Shown piece after piece: positions 37,568 through 46,946 of a stretch of DNA of 64,000 nucleotides. This DNA is from Pseudomonas sp. MF4836 (GTDB lineage: Bacteria > Pseudomonadota > Gammaproteobacteria > Pseudomonadales > Pseudomonadaceae). The stretch lies in contig NZ_MVOL01000001.1 in the NCBI RefSeq assembly GCF_002018875.1, positions 248,001 to 312,000 on the forward strand. Reading direction: 5' to 3'. A program made the translations under genes and the position numbers. The first letter of the stretch is position 1, and the number at the start of each line of letters is the position of its first letter. The notes under the pieces were generated by a model. That model made no database searches, was not told the origin of the DNA, and saw only the letters and a list, made by a program, of their open reading frames with translations.

Positions 37568-39097
37568 ATGAATATCGCCAACTGGTTACTGGATGCCGGT
37601 CGTCGCTGGCCCGAGCGCCCGGCGTTGTTCAGCGGCGCGCGGGCAGTGGCCGACTATCGCACCTTTGCTGCGCACGCCGCGCAGCGTGCGGCCGAGCTGG
37701 TGCAGCAGCACGGTATTGCGCCGGGCGAGCGTGTCGCGTTGTTCATGAAAAACAGCTGCCACTACCTGGAGTTGCTGTATGCCATCTGGTGGGCGGGCGC
37801 CGTGGCGGTGCCGATCAACAGCCGGCTGCACCCGGCCGAAGCCGCGTGGATCGCCGACAACGCCCAGGCGCGGCTGATCTTCACCGATGACGGTCAGGTG
37901 TTCGAGCCCCAGGCGCTGACGCCGCCGTGCCGGGAGCTGGCCCTGAGCGCCTGCGGGCCGCTGGCCGAGCCCCTTAACAGCCCATGCGCGCGCCAGTCCG
38001 AGGACCTGGCGTGGCTGTTCTACACCTCCGGCACCACCGGGCGCTCCAAGGGGGTGATGCTGTCCCACGGCAACCTCAGCGCCATGTCCCTGTGCTACCC
38101 GATCGATGTCGACCCGGTAGCCGCCGGGGATGCGGTGGTCTATGCCGCGCCGATGTCCCACGGCGCCGGGCTGTACAACTTTATTCATGTGCGCTGCGGT
38201 GCGCGGCATGTGGTGCCCGAGTCCCGCGGGTTCAAGGCCGAGGAGCTGTTCGCCCTGGCCAGTGAGCTGGGGCAGGTCAGCCTGTTTGCCGCGCCGACCA
38301 TGGTCAAACGCATGGTCGAGCAGGCGCGGGCCCAAGGTTATTCCGGGGCGGGGATCAAGACCATCGTCTACGGCGGAGCCCCGATGTACCTCGCGGACTT
38401 GCGCGAAGCCCTTGCCACCTTTGGCCCGCGACTGGTGCAGATCTACGGCCAGGGCGAAAGCCCGATGACCATCAGCGCCTTGCCCCGCGAACTGATCGCC
38501 GACTGCGACCGCGCCGACTGGGCGGCCCTGGCGTCGTCGGTGGGGCGTGCCCACTCGTGCGTCGAAATCAGCATTCGCGACCCTCAGGGCGCGCCGCTGC
38601 CCGCTGGCCAACCCGGTGAAATCGCCGTGCGCGGCGCCACGGTGATGCTCGGTTACTGGCGCAATGCGCGGGCCACCCGCGAGGCCCTGGTGCAGGGCTG
38701 GTTGTTGACCGGGGACATCGGCTACCTCGACTGCGCGGGTTACCTGACCCTGACCGATCGCTCCAAGGATGTGATCATTTCCGGTGGCAGCAACATCTAC
38801 CCGCGCGAGGTGGAGGAGGTGCTGGCCCAGCACCCGGCGGTGTTTGAAGTCTGCGTGGTGGGTGAGCCGCACCCGCAATGGGGCGAGTCGGTGGTAGCCT
38901 TCGTCGTTGCGCGCGACGGCGCGGTGCTTGATCAACAGCAACTCAACGCCTGGTTTGTGCAGCGCATGGCCTCGTTCAAGAAGCCGACGAAGTACGTGTT
39001 TCGCAAAGAATTACCCCGCAACAGTTACGGCAAGATCCTCAAGACCGAACTGCGTCTGTCGTTGATGGAGGCGGTGAGCGTTTCAGTGACGCCTTGA
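37568..39097 (+). CDS. Acyl-CoA synthetase (AMP-forming)
   Basis: A 509-residue ANL-family ligase that activates a carboxylic acid as adenylate and then as CoA thioester. Motifs: P-loop YTSGTTGRSKGVMLSH (about 152-167), YGQGESPMT (in place of YGxTE), GYLDCAGYLTLTDRSKD with the hinge, GGSNIYPREVEE, and the catalytic lysine in NSYGKILK near the C-terminus. It is soluble and of full length. It sits between the thiolase and the transporter and probably supplies the CoA ester that the thiolase uses. Confidence 0.92.
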   Translation: MNIANWLLDAGRRWPERPALFSGARAVADYRTFAAHAAQRAAELVQQHGIAPGERVALFMKNSCHYLELLYAIWWAGAVAVPINSRLHPAEAAWIADNAQARLIFTDDGQVFEPQALTPPCRELALSACGPLAEPLNSPCARQSEDLAWLFYTSGTTGRSKGVMLSHGNLSAMSLCYPIDVDPVAAGDAVVYAAPMSHGAGLYNFIHVRCGARHVVPESRGFKAEELFALASELGQVSLFAAPTMVKRMVEQARAQGYSGAGIKTIVYGGAPMYLADLREALATFGPRLVQIYGQGESPMTISALPRELIADCDRADWAALASSVGRAHSCVEISIRDPQGAPLPAGQPGEIAVRGATVMLGYWRNARATREALVQGWLLTGDIGYLDCAGYLTLTDRSKDVIISGGSNIYPREVEEVLAQHPAVFEVCVVGEPHPQWGESVVAFVVARDGAVLDQQQLNAWFVQRMASFKKPTKYVFRKELPRNSYGKILKTELRLSLMEAVSVSVTP

Positions 39098-39139
39098 GGC
39101 GTGTTTTTCATGGATAGCGACAAGACAGGAGTCCACACA

Positions 39140-40480
39140 ATGGATCTGCAACAGAAAAACCCGGCCCGGCAACGGCGCCGGGCGTTTATCGGTGCCACGT
39201 CGGGGCACCTTATCGAGTGGTACGACTACGGCGTCTACGGCTTTCTCGCGGTGTACATCGGCAAGGCATTTTTTGTCTCCGACGACCCGACCACCAGCCT
39301 GCTGGCGAGCTTCGCCGCCTTTGCCCTGAGCTTTTTCATCCGGCCCCTGGGTGGTCTGTTTTTCGGTCCGCTGGCGGACAAGATCGGCCGGCGCAAGACC
39401 CTGATCACGGTACTGGTGATGATGGCCGGCTCCACCTGCCTGCTGGGGCTGTTGCCGACCTATGCCTCGATCGGGATCGCCGCGCCGATCATGCTGGTGT
39501 TGATTCGCTGCGTGCAGGGCTTCTCGGCCGGTGGCGAGATCGGCACCATCACCAGCTTTATTTCCGAGTACGCCGGGCCCGGGCGCCGTGGGTTTGCCAC
39601 CTGCTGGCTGATGGTCACCGCGGTGCTCGGGCTGTTGCTGGGCGGGGCGGTGGCCAATGGCATGACCTGGGCCCTGGGCGCGGACCTGATGCAGGCCTGG
39701 GGCTGGCGCATTCCGTTTCTGATTGCCGCGCCCCTGGGCCTGGTCTCGATGTACATCCGCCTGCGGCTCGAGGACAGCCCCGAGTTCCTGGCCCTGCAAC
39801 GCGCCGGACAAACGTCCAGGGCGCCGCTGCGTGAGGTTTGGCAATGGAAGCGGGCGATTGCCCTGGTGTTCTTCATCATCACCTTGCACAGCTCGATCTT
39901 TTACCTGGTGCTGACCTTCGCCTCGACCTACATGTCGAGCATCCTCAAGTTCGACAGTGGCACCACCTTGTTGTACGTGTTCGTCGCCAGCTTCTCGGCG
40001 GCGTTCGTCATGCCGTTCGGCGGGGCCTTTACCGACCGCTACGGACGCAAGCCGTTTTTGCTGGTGGTCGGGACCCTGGCCACGCTGGCGATGTTCTGGT
40101 TCTTCAAGTCGGCCCCGACCGCGACGCCCACCTCGTTTTTCTTCCCGCTGATGGCGGTGGCGATTCTGTTCGGGCTTTACGCTTCCTCGACCTACGCCCT
40201 GATGAGCGAACTGTTGCCGACGCGGATCCGCTCCACGGGCATCGCGGTGGCCTACAACATCCCGGTGGCAGTGTTTGGCGGCAGCGCGCCGCTGATTTCC
40301 ACCTGGCTGATCAAGCTCACCGGTGACATCACGTCGCCCTGGTACTTCTACATCGGCACCGGCGTGGTGTCGCTGATTGCCTTGGTGGTACTGCGCCAGG
40401 ACGACTTTGTGGCCCGCGCGGCCAGCGCCGAACCGCCTTTCGCCCCGGCCCCCGGTGCGTTGCTGACCCCGGTGCGCTGA
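39140..40480 (+). CDS. MHS-type MFS transporter
   Basis: A 446-residue, twelve-helix proton symporter of the metabolite:H+ symporter group (ProP/KgtP/ShiA relatives). Markers are GHLIEWYDYGVYGFLA in helix 1, the loop motif GPLADKIGRRKTL, RCVQGFSAGGEIG in helix 4, and DRYGRKP in the second half. I chose ATG 39140 for its AGGAG eight bases upstream; the frame opens at 39101. As last gene of the thiolase-ligase operon it probably imports the carboxylate that the operon degrades. Confidence 0.9.
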   Translation: MDLQQKNPARQRRRAFIGATSGHLIEWYDYGVYGFLAVYIGKAFFVSDDPTTSLLASFAAFALSFFIRPLGGLFFGPLADKIGRRKTLITVLVMMAGSTCLLGLLPTYASIGIAAPIMLVLIRCVQGFSAGGEIGTITSFISEYAGPGRRGFATCWLMVTAVLGLLLGGAVANGMTWALGADLMQAWGWRIPFLIAAPLGLVSMYIRLRLEDSPEFLALQRAGQTSRAPLREVWQWKRAIALVFFIITLHSSIFYLVLTFASTYMSSILKFDSGTTLLYVFVASFSAAFVMPFGGAFTDRYGRKPFLLVVGTLATLAMFWFFKSAPTATPTSFFFPLMAVAILFGLYASSTYALMSELLPTRIRSTGIAVAYNIPVAVFGGSAPLISTWLIKLTGDITSPWYFYIGTGVVSLIALVVLRQDDFVARAASAEPPFAPAPGALLTPVR

Positions 40481-40490
40481 AGACCTGCCG

Positions 40491-40518
40491 GACTCGGGCC
40501 GCGCCTGCGGCCTGAGTC
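40491..40518 (+). terminator. Hairpin after the transporter gene
   Basis: GACTCGGGCCGC pairs with GCGGCCTGAGTC (one G-U pair) around a 4-base loop, 11 bases after the stop. There is only a weak T-run, so termination is probable but not certain. Confidence 0.5.
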
Positions 40519-40669
40519 ACAAATCCTTGATTGTCTTCAGATTCTTCCTGGTCGATGTGGTTATAAATCTGGCGCTGGGTCCGTGCATTCTGAATAATGC
40601 GGGTTTGGGTGCACCCTGGGTCCCGCGGACCGACAGGGTACCGTCCCTCATCGTCAGGCAAGGATCGCA

Positions 40670-42739
40670 ATGAATCTCACTCAGCAGGCCCGAGTGGTCA
40701 AGCTCATCAGCCCGTTGGGCGCCGATGTCCTGCAACTCGACCGAATGGATGGCAATGAAGCCCTGGGCCGTCCCTTCGAATACGAGCTGGCGCTGGTTTC
40801 CAAACACCATTCGTTGCCGCTGAACGCCTTGCTCGGCCAGCCGGTGAGCCTGTCCATCGAGCAATACGACGGCTCCCTGCGCTACTTCCACGGCATTGTC
40901 AGCCGCTGCGGGCAGACTGCCGGCAGTGGGCAGTTTGCCGGTTATCGGCTGTCGGTCCGACCCTGGCTGTGGCTGCTGAGCCGCACCTCCGATTGCCGGA
41001 TCTTCCAGAACCGCACGGTGCCGGACATCGTCATGCAGGTGTTTCGCGACCTGGGCTTCACCGACTTCGAAGACGCCCTGACCCGCACCTACCGCGAGTG
41101 GGAATACTGCGTGCAGTACCGCGAGACCGCCTTCGATTTCGTCAGCCGCCTGCTGGAGCAGGAGGGCATCTACTATTTCTTCCGCCATGAGGCGGGGCGC
41201 CATGTGCTGGTGCTGGCCGACGACTACGGCGCCCACAGCACGGCGCCCGGTTACGCCAGCGTGCCGTACTACCCGCTCAAGGACCGGATCCGCGAGCGCG
41301 ACCATATCTTCGACTGGCACCTGGACCATGAGGTGCAGCCCGGCTCCCTGGAACTCAGCGATTACGATTTCCAGCGCCCCAGCACCCGGTTGGAAGTGCG
41401 CTCCACGGTGCCGCGCCCCCACAGCAACGGCGACTACCCGCTGTACGACTACCCCGGCGAATACGTGCAGGCCGAGGATGGCGAGCAGTACGCGCGCAAC
41501 CGCATCGAAGCGATCCAGACCCAGTACGAGCGCATTGTCATGCACGGCAACGCCCGGGGCATTGGCAGCGGGCATCTGTTCAGCCTGACCGGCTACCCCC
41601 GGCTCGACCAGAACCGCGAGTACCTGGTGGCCACCGCCCGTTACCGGATCAGCCAGGAGGCCTACGAATCGGGCGCCGCCGATGGCGATTTTCAGTTTGA
41701 AAGCACCCTGGATTGCATCGACGCCACCCAGGTCTTCCGTCCGCTGCCGCTGACCCCGCAACCCCTGGTGCGCGGCCCGCAGACGGCGATGGTGGTGGGC
41801 CCCGCCGGCGAGGAAATCTGGACCGATAAATTCGGCCGGGTGAAGGTGCATTTCTACTGGGATCGCCACGATCGCTCGGATGAAAACAGCTCGTGCTGGA
41901 TCCGCGTCTCGCAAAGCTGGGCCGGCAAGAACTGGGGCGCGATGCACATTCCGCGCATCGGCCAGGAAGTGATCGTCAGCTTCCTCGAAGGCGACCCCGA
42001 CCGCCCGATCATCACCGGCCGGGTGTACAACGCTGAGCAGACGGTGCCCTACGACCTGCCGGCCAACGCCACCCAGAGCGGGATCAAGAGCCGTTCAAGC
42101 AAGGGCGGCACGCCGGCCAACTTCAATGAAATCCGCATGGAGGACAAGAAGGGCGAGGAGCAGCTGTTTATCCATGCCGAGAAGAACCAGGACATCGAGG
42201 TCGAGAACGACGAAACCCACTGGGTGGGCCGCGACCGTGCGAAAACCATCGACCGCGACGAGACCGTGCACGTCCACCGGGACCGCACCGAAACCGTGGA
42301 CAACAACGAGACCATCACGGTCCACGCCAACCGCAAGAAGACCGTGGACCTGAACGAGACGGTGCTGATCGGCATGAACAAGTCCGAGACCATTCTCATG
42401 GCCTCGCTGCAGAACGTCGGCATGGGCCGCATGGAAAACGTCGGGCTCGGCTACAGCCTCAACGTCGGCATGATGATGAACACCTTTGTCGGCCTGAACC
42501 AGACCACCCAGATCGGCAAGAAAAACGTGATCTCGGCCGGTGAAAGCTATCACCTGGCGGTGGGCGGCAGCGACGATGGCTCGACCATCACCCTGGACGG
42601 CAAGAGCCTCAAGCTCGGCAGCCAGACCATCGAGCTCACGGCCGACAAGGAGATCCGCCTGACCTGCGGCCAGAGCACGATCCGCATCACGCCCTCGGAG
42701 ATCGAGATTCTCTCGCCGAATGTCGATATCAACTGCTAG
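40670..42739 (+). CDS. vgrG: Type VI secretion spike protein VgrG
   Basis: A 689-residue protein of the T6SS tip. It has the gp27-like base (1-370, with EQEGIYYFFRHE and YRITxxAY-type segments), the gp5-like OB domain (KFGRVKVHFYWDR...SSCWIRVSQSWAG near 385-425), and a C-terminal triple-stranded beta-helix of repeated DNNETITV/DLNETVLI units. It lacks an added effector domain. AAGGA lies six bases before the ATG. No other T6SS structural gene is in the window, so this is an orphan vgrG that carries the Rhs effector encoded next. Confidence 0.95.
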   Translation: MNLTQQARVVKLISPLGADVLQLDRMDGNEALGRPFEYELALVSKHHSLPLNALLGQPVSLSIEQYDGSLRYFHGIVSRCGQTAGSGQFAGYRLSVRPWLWLLSRTSDCRIFQNRTVPDIVMQVFRDLGFTDFEDALTRTYREWEYCVQYRETAFDFVSRLLEQEGIYYFFRHEAGRHVLVLADDYGAHSTAPGYASVPYYPLKDRIRERDHIFDWHLDHEVQPGSLELSDYDFQRPSTRLEVRSTVPRPHSNGDYPLYDYPGEYVQAEDGEQYARNRIEAIQTQYERIVMHGNARGIGSGHLFSLTGYPRLDQNREYLVATARYRISQEAYESGAADGDFQFESTLDCIDATQVFRPLPLTPQPLVRGPQTAMVVGPAGEEIWTDKFGRVKVHFYWDRHDRSDENSSCWIRVSQSWAGKNWGAMHIPRIGQEVIVSFLEGDPDRPIITGRVYNAEQTVPYDLPANATQSGIKSRSSKGGTPANFNEIRMEDKKGEEQLFIHAEKNQDIEVENDETHWVGRDRAKTIDRDETVHVHRDRTETVDNNETITVHANRKKTVDLNETVLIGMNKSETILMASLQNVGMGRMENVGLGYSLNVGMMMNTFVGLNQTTQIGKKNVISAGESYHLAVGGSDDGSTITLDGKSLKLGSQTIELTADKEIRLTCGQSTIRITPSEIEILSPNVDINC

Positions 42740-42787
42740 CACACCCTCAGGTAAACGGTCCCACAGACCTCAAGGATGGACAGATAG

Positions 42788-45700
42788 ATGAGCGGTCTTC
42801 CCGTTTCCCACGTTGGCGAAAAGGTTTCCGGCGGTGTGATCGCCACCGGCTCGCCAACGGTGCATGTCGGCGCGTCCGGGGTCGGCATCGCCGACCGGGT
42901 GTCGGCCTGCGTGCCCAATGTCGGCCAGCCGGTGAACCCGATGCTGGGCTGCAAGCTGCTGCCCGAGGAAGTCGACTTCGCCCTCGCCGCGCCGGACACC
43001 TTCACCTTCGGTCGCGGCTACCTGTCGAGCAACCCGCGCATCAGCCGGCTCGGCCAGGGCTGGTGGCTGCCGGGGGAGAGCATGCACCTGGAGCTGAGCC
43101 CGACCGCCTGTGTGCTGATTGACGCCCAGGGCCGGCGCATCAGCTTTCCGGCCCTGGCGCCGGGGGCGGTGTTCTACTCCGGTACCGAGCGCCTGTGGCT
43201 GCGTCGGGGCGGCGCCCCGCAGGAAGGAACCGCCGTTCAGCCGTGGAAGGGGCGCTGGGCCGCGGTGCCGGAGGCGCTGGCCGCCGACGAGGGTGCCGTG
43301 CTGCTGTTGATCGACACCAGCTACCTGCATTTCCAGCGCCAGGCCGACGGTGTCTGGCGCCTGCACGCCACATTCGGCCGCAGTGGCTACCGCACCGAGT
43401 TCGGCTGGAGCCAGAACGGCCTGCTGACCAGCATCCGCGACAGTGCCGGACGCAGTTACGCCCTGGTCTACCAGGGCTGTTGCGAACCGTCGCCGGGGGA
43501 GGACGGGGTGCGTCTGCTGGGGGTGATCCTGGCCAATGTCGACGGCCCGGTGCCGGCCGACCTGGACCTGCAAAGCCGCCGCCTGGACTGGCTGGTGCGC
43601 TACCAGTTCAACGACAGCGGCGACCTGGTGGCGGTGCGCAACCGCCTCGGCGAAGTGGTCCGGGTGTTTGCCTGGCACAACCACATCCTGGTGGCCCACG
43701 GTGAGCCGGGCGGCCTGGAAGTGCGCTACACCTGGGACCTGCACCAGCCCCACGGCCGGGTGCTCAAGCAAAGTGAAACCGACGGCCTGACCCGCGAGTT
43801 CCGTTACCAGCGCGAGGCCACCGAGGTGGTCGACAGCCTGGGCCGCATCGAGCGTTACGAGTTCAGCGGCAGCGGCGGCGAGCAGCGCTGGACCGCCCTG
43901 GTGCGTGCCGATGGCAGCCGTACCGAGTTTGAGTACGACATGTTCGGGCGCCTGGTGCTGATCCGCGATCCACTGGGCCGCGAGTTCCGCCGTCGACTCG
44001 ATGGCCAGGGCCGGGTGCTGGAAGAACAGACCCCGGGCAAGACCCGATTCCGCAAAAGCATCGACGACGAAACCGGGCTGCTCAAGGAACTGATCGACAG
44101 CATGGGTCGCCAGTGGCTGCTCAAGCATGACGCCAGTGCCCGGTTGCTCAGCGTCCAGGGGCCGGCAGGCATCACCCGCTATGCCTACGACGACCCGGCG
44201 CTGCCGGACCGGCCCACCCAGGTGGTGGATGCCAGGGGCGGCATCAAGCGCCTGACCTGGAACCGTCTCGGCCTGCTGGCCAGTGTCACCGACTGCTCGG
44301 GCCAGACCCGGACCTGCGAATACGATGGCGAAGGCCAGTTGCTGGCCGAAACCGATGCCCTGGGCCAGGTCACCCGTCGTGGCTACGATCACCTGGGCCA
44401 GGTCACGGGCCTGTCCATGGCCGACGGCACCCAGCTCAAGTACCGCTACGATGCCCAGGGGCGCCAGACCCATATGGCCGATGGCGATGGGCACTTCACC
44501 CAGTTCTTCTGGGACCGCGCCGAACGCCTGACCTGCGTCACCGATGCTGCCGGGCATGAGCAGCATTACCGCTACGACGAAGCCGGGCGCCTGGTCATGC
44601 TGACCAATGAAAATGGCGCCCAGGCGCATTTTGCCTATGACCTGCTGGACCGTCTGGTGCAGGAAACCGGCTTCGACGGGCGCTGCCAGCGCTACCGCTA
44701 CAACGCCGCCGATGAATTGGTGGCGCGGGTCGATGCTGACGAGCGCGAGACCACCTACGCCTACAACCTCGACGGGCGTCTGCTGAGCTGTCACCTGCCG
44801 GCCACCGCCAGCGCGCCGGCGAGCAGCCAGCATTACCGCTGGCTGGCCGACGGGCGCCTGGCCGGGGTCAAGGGCGCGGATTGCGAGCTGCGCTTTGCCT
44901 ATGACGAGGCGGGAAATCTGTGCCTGGAAAACCAGATCCACGCCGACGGCTGGGTCTACAGCGTCGCGCACCGCCATGACGAACTGGGCGCGCGCCAGAG
45001 CAGCCGTTTTGGCGATGCCCCCGAGGTCAACTGGTTGACCTACGGCCCCGGCCATGTGCACGGGGTGCTGGTGGCCCAGGCCGAGCTGGCGTTCGAGCGC
45101 GACGCCCTGCACCGTGAAACCCGCCGCGACGGCCGGCTCAAGGGCCAGCCCGAGGCGTTGTTCAACCTCGAGCGCCGCTACGACCGCCTGGGACGCCTGA
45201 CCCACAGCCAATTGACCCTGGCGGCGGGCGATGACTGGCGGCGCAGCTATCAATACGACGCCCTGGGGCAACTGACCGGCATCGATGAAAACCTGCGCCC
45301 GAACCGGCGTTATGACTACGACCGCAGCGGCCGCCTGGTGGCCAGCCAGCGCAGCGACGGGACGCCCCAGCGCTACGCTTTCGACCCGGCGGGCAACCGT
45401 TTCGACAGCGAGGCCCCGACCCCGGCGGCGCAACACAGCAGCACCAGCCTGCACAACGAGTTGTACCGCTCGGGTTATGTGCACACCGACAGTGCGTCCC
45501 AGGCCGGGCCGCAGTCCGCGGTCGGCAGCCTGGGCAATCGGGTCGAAGCGTTCGGCGGCAGCCGCTACCGCTACGACGGCGCCGGCAATCTGCTGGAGCG
45601 CATCGACGCCGATGGCAACCGCCTGCAACTGGCCTACGACGGTGCTCATCGCCTGGTCCACCTGGTGCGCTGGCGCGCCGATGGGGTTCGGGTCGAGGCG

Positions 45701-46735
45701 CGCTATCGCTATGACGGCCTGTCGCGGCGCATTGCCAAGACCGTGCGCGAAGGTGAGCAGGAATACACCGTGCGCTTCGGCTGGGACGGCGATCGCCAGT
45801 GCGCCGAAGCCTTTGGCCAACGCCTGCGCACCACGGTCTACGAGCCCGGGGCCAGTGTGCCGTGGCTGCGCCTGGAGCAGGACTGCGAGCCCGACAGCCC
45901 GGAACTGTTGCAGGTGCGCCAAGCCATGGCGGCCGAAGACCAACCGCTGCCGGCGCAGTGCTTCCCGGCGTTGGGCGCACCGCGTATCGGTTTCTTTCAC
46001 ACCGACCATATCGGCACCCCGCTGCGCCTGAGTGACGAGCAGGGCCGTACCCTGTGGCAGGCCGAGGCCGACGACTGGCGCGCGATAACCGGGCAAAGCG
46101 GTTCCACCGACCAGCCGCTGCGTTTCCAGGGCCAGTATCACGACCTGGAAAGCGACCTCTACTACAACCGCTATCGCTACTACCTGCCGGAACTGGGGCG
46201 CTATGCGACCCAGGACCCGATCGGCCTGCGGGGCGGGCCTAACCTGTATGTCTATGCGTTGAACGTGCCCTCGGTGGCCTACGACCCGACGGGTCTGTTC
46301 GTGCCCTTGCTGGTGATCGGCGCCTTCGCCCTGCGCGGGGTGATCGGTGCCGGCATCGAGCTGGGGGTGCAGGCGGGCAAGCAGGTGCTGGGGCAGGTCA
46401 AGGACAACTGGGACAACGACCGCGAACTCACTGATATCAAGTGGAAGTGCATCGACATCAACTGGAAGCATGTGGCGGTATCGGGGGCCGTGAGCACCGT
46501 GGCCCCGGGTATGCTCACTACCGGCAAGAACGTGCTGACCTCGGCCAAGGCCCTCAAGACCCTGAATGGCCAGGCCGCCAATACCGCGAACCGCGCCGCC
46601 AAACTGGCTGCGCGCAAAGCGGCCCATTCCTCGAAAATCAAAAGTGCCGTCGGCACCCAGATTGCCTGGCAAGGCGCAAAACAAGTGGTCAAGTGTCCGT
46701 TGAAAGACGAAGAAGAGGAGTGCCAGGAACAATGA
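42788..46735 (+). CDS. PAAR-like/Rhs polymorphic toxin, T6SS cargo
   Basis: A 1315-residue Rhs protein. The N-terminus (1-60, with VIATGSPTVHVGASG) is PAAR-like and would cap VgrG. It is followed by a DUF6531-type region (PDTFTFGRGYLSSNP) and many YD repeats (e.g. RYDAQGRQTHMADGDG) forming the Rhs cocoon. The core ends with DPIGLRGGPNLYVYALN and YDPTGL at about 1165-1170, the usual autocleavage border. The last 145 residues (1171-1315) are the variable tip: hydrophobic and glycine/alanine-rich helices, then a lysine-rich stretch and an acidic end. No nuclease motif is seen. No Eag chaperone or DUF4123 adaptor is adjacent. Confidence 0.92.
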   Translation: MSGLPVSHVGEKVSGGVIATGSPTVHVGASGVGIADRVSACVPNVGQPVNPMLGCKLLPEEVDFALAAPDTFTFGRGYLSSNPRISRLGQGWWLPGESMHLELSPTACVLIDAQGRRISFPALAPGAVFYSGTERLWLRRGGAPQEGTAVQPWKGRWAAVPEALAADEGAVLLLIDTSYLHFQRQADGVWRLHATFGRSGYRTEFGWSQNGLLTSIRDSAGRSYALVYQGCCEPSPGEDGVRLLGVILANVDGPVPADLDLQSRRLDWLVRYQFNDSGDLVAVRNRLGEVVRVFAWHNHILVAHGEPGGLEVRYTWDLHQPHGRVLKQSETDGLTREFRYQREATEVVDSLGRIERYEFSGSGGEQRWTALVRADGSRTEFEYDMFGRLVLIRDPLGREFRRRLDGQGRVLEEQTPGKTRFRKSIDDETGLLKELIDSMGRQWLLKHDASARLLSVQGPAGITRYAYDDPALPDRPTQVVDARGGIKRLTWNRLGLLASVTDCSGQTRTCEYDGEGQLLAETDALGQVTRRGYDHLGQVTGLSMADGTQLKYRYDAQGRQTHMADGDGHFTQFFWDRAERLTCVTDAAGHEQHYRYDEAGRLVMLTNENGAQAHFAYDLLDRLVQETGFDGRCQRYRYNAADELVARVDADERETTYAYNLDGRLLSCHLPATASAPASSQHYRWLADGRLAGVKGADCELRFAYDEAGNLCLENQIHADGWVYSVAHRHDELGARQSSRFGDAPEVNWLTYGPGHVHGVLVAQAELAFERDALHRETRRDGRLKGQPEALFNLERRYDRLGRLTHSQLTLAAGDDWRRSYQYDALGQLTGIDENLRPNRRYDYDRSGRLVASQRSDGTPQRYAFDPAGNRFDSEAPTPAAQHSSTSLHNELYRSGYVHTDSASQAGPQSAVGSLGNRVEAFGGSRYRYDGAGNLLERIDADGNRLQLAYDGAHRLVHLVRWRADGVRVEARYRYDGLSRRIAKTVREGEQEYTVRFGWDGDRQCAEAFGQRLRTTVYEPGASVPWLRLEQDCEPDSPELLQVRQAMAAEDQPLPAQCFPALGAPRIGFFHTDHIGTPLRLSDEQGRTLWQAEADDWRAITGQSGSTDQPLRFQGQYHDLESDLYYNRYRYYLPELGRYATQDPIGLRGGPNLYVYALNVPSVAYDPTGLFVPLLVIGAFALRGVIGAGIELGVQAGKQVLGQVKDNWDNDRELTDIKWKCIDINWKHVAVSGAVSTVAPGMLTTGKNVLTSAKALKTLNGQAANTANRAAKLAARKAAHSSKIKSAVGTQIAWQGAKQVVKCPLKDEEEECQEQ

Positions 46736-46920
46736 AACGCATGCTGTTGATGACGGCGATCTTCATCCCGCTGGCTCTTTTGTACAACGTACTGACCCAG
46801 TATTTCGGCGAGACCTGGCTGGTGGTCGGGGCCTTCTGTCTGCTGCTGGTGGCGCTGCGGGTCGGGTTGTACCTGTACCGCCGGTCCAGGGGTATCAAGG
46901 ACAACTACCTGGATGAATGA
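46732..46920 (+). CDS. Putative immunity protein, two membrane helices
   Basis: A 62-residue protein with two predicted membrane helices (LLMTAIFIPLALLYNVLTQ and LVVGAFCLLLVALRVGLYL) and a basic/acidic C-terminus (RRSRGIKDNYLDE). Its ATG overlaps the rhs stop (ATGA), the usual position of the immunity gene for an Rhs tip toxin. An all-membrane immunity protein suggests the toxin acts at the membrane. The immunity role is inferred from position only. Confidence 0.7.
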   Translation: MKRMLLMTAIFIPLALLYNVLTQYFGETWLVVGAFCLLLVALRVGLYLYRRSRGIKDNYLDE

Positions 46921-46923
46921 GCA

Positions 46924-46941
46924 CGGCCCGGGCCCGGGCCG
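46924..46941. terminator. Perfect palindrome in convergent gap
   Basis: An 18-base perfect palindrome (CGGCCCGGG plus its complement) nearly fills the 26 bases between the immunity gene and the convergent response regulator. It has no T-run and may act as a block to read-through. Confidence 0.4.
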
Positions 46942-46946
46942 CACGT

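Noticed and set aside
40570..40600. Sigma-54-like promoter before vgrG (TGGCGC ... GTGCAT)
   Set aside because: The GG and GC elements are two bases too far apart for a sigma-54 site.
42770..46732. 1320-codon open frame opposite the rhs gene
   Set aside because: Antisense shadow of the Rhs protein with Ala/Gln/Val-rich composition and no family motif.
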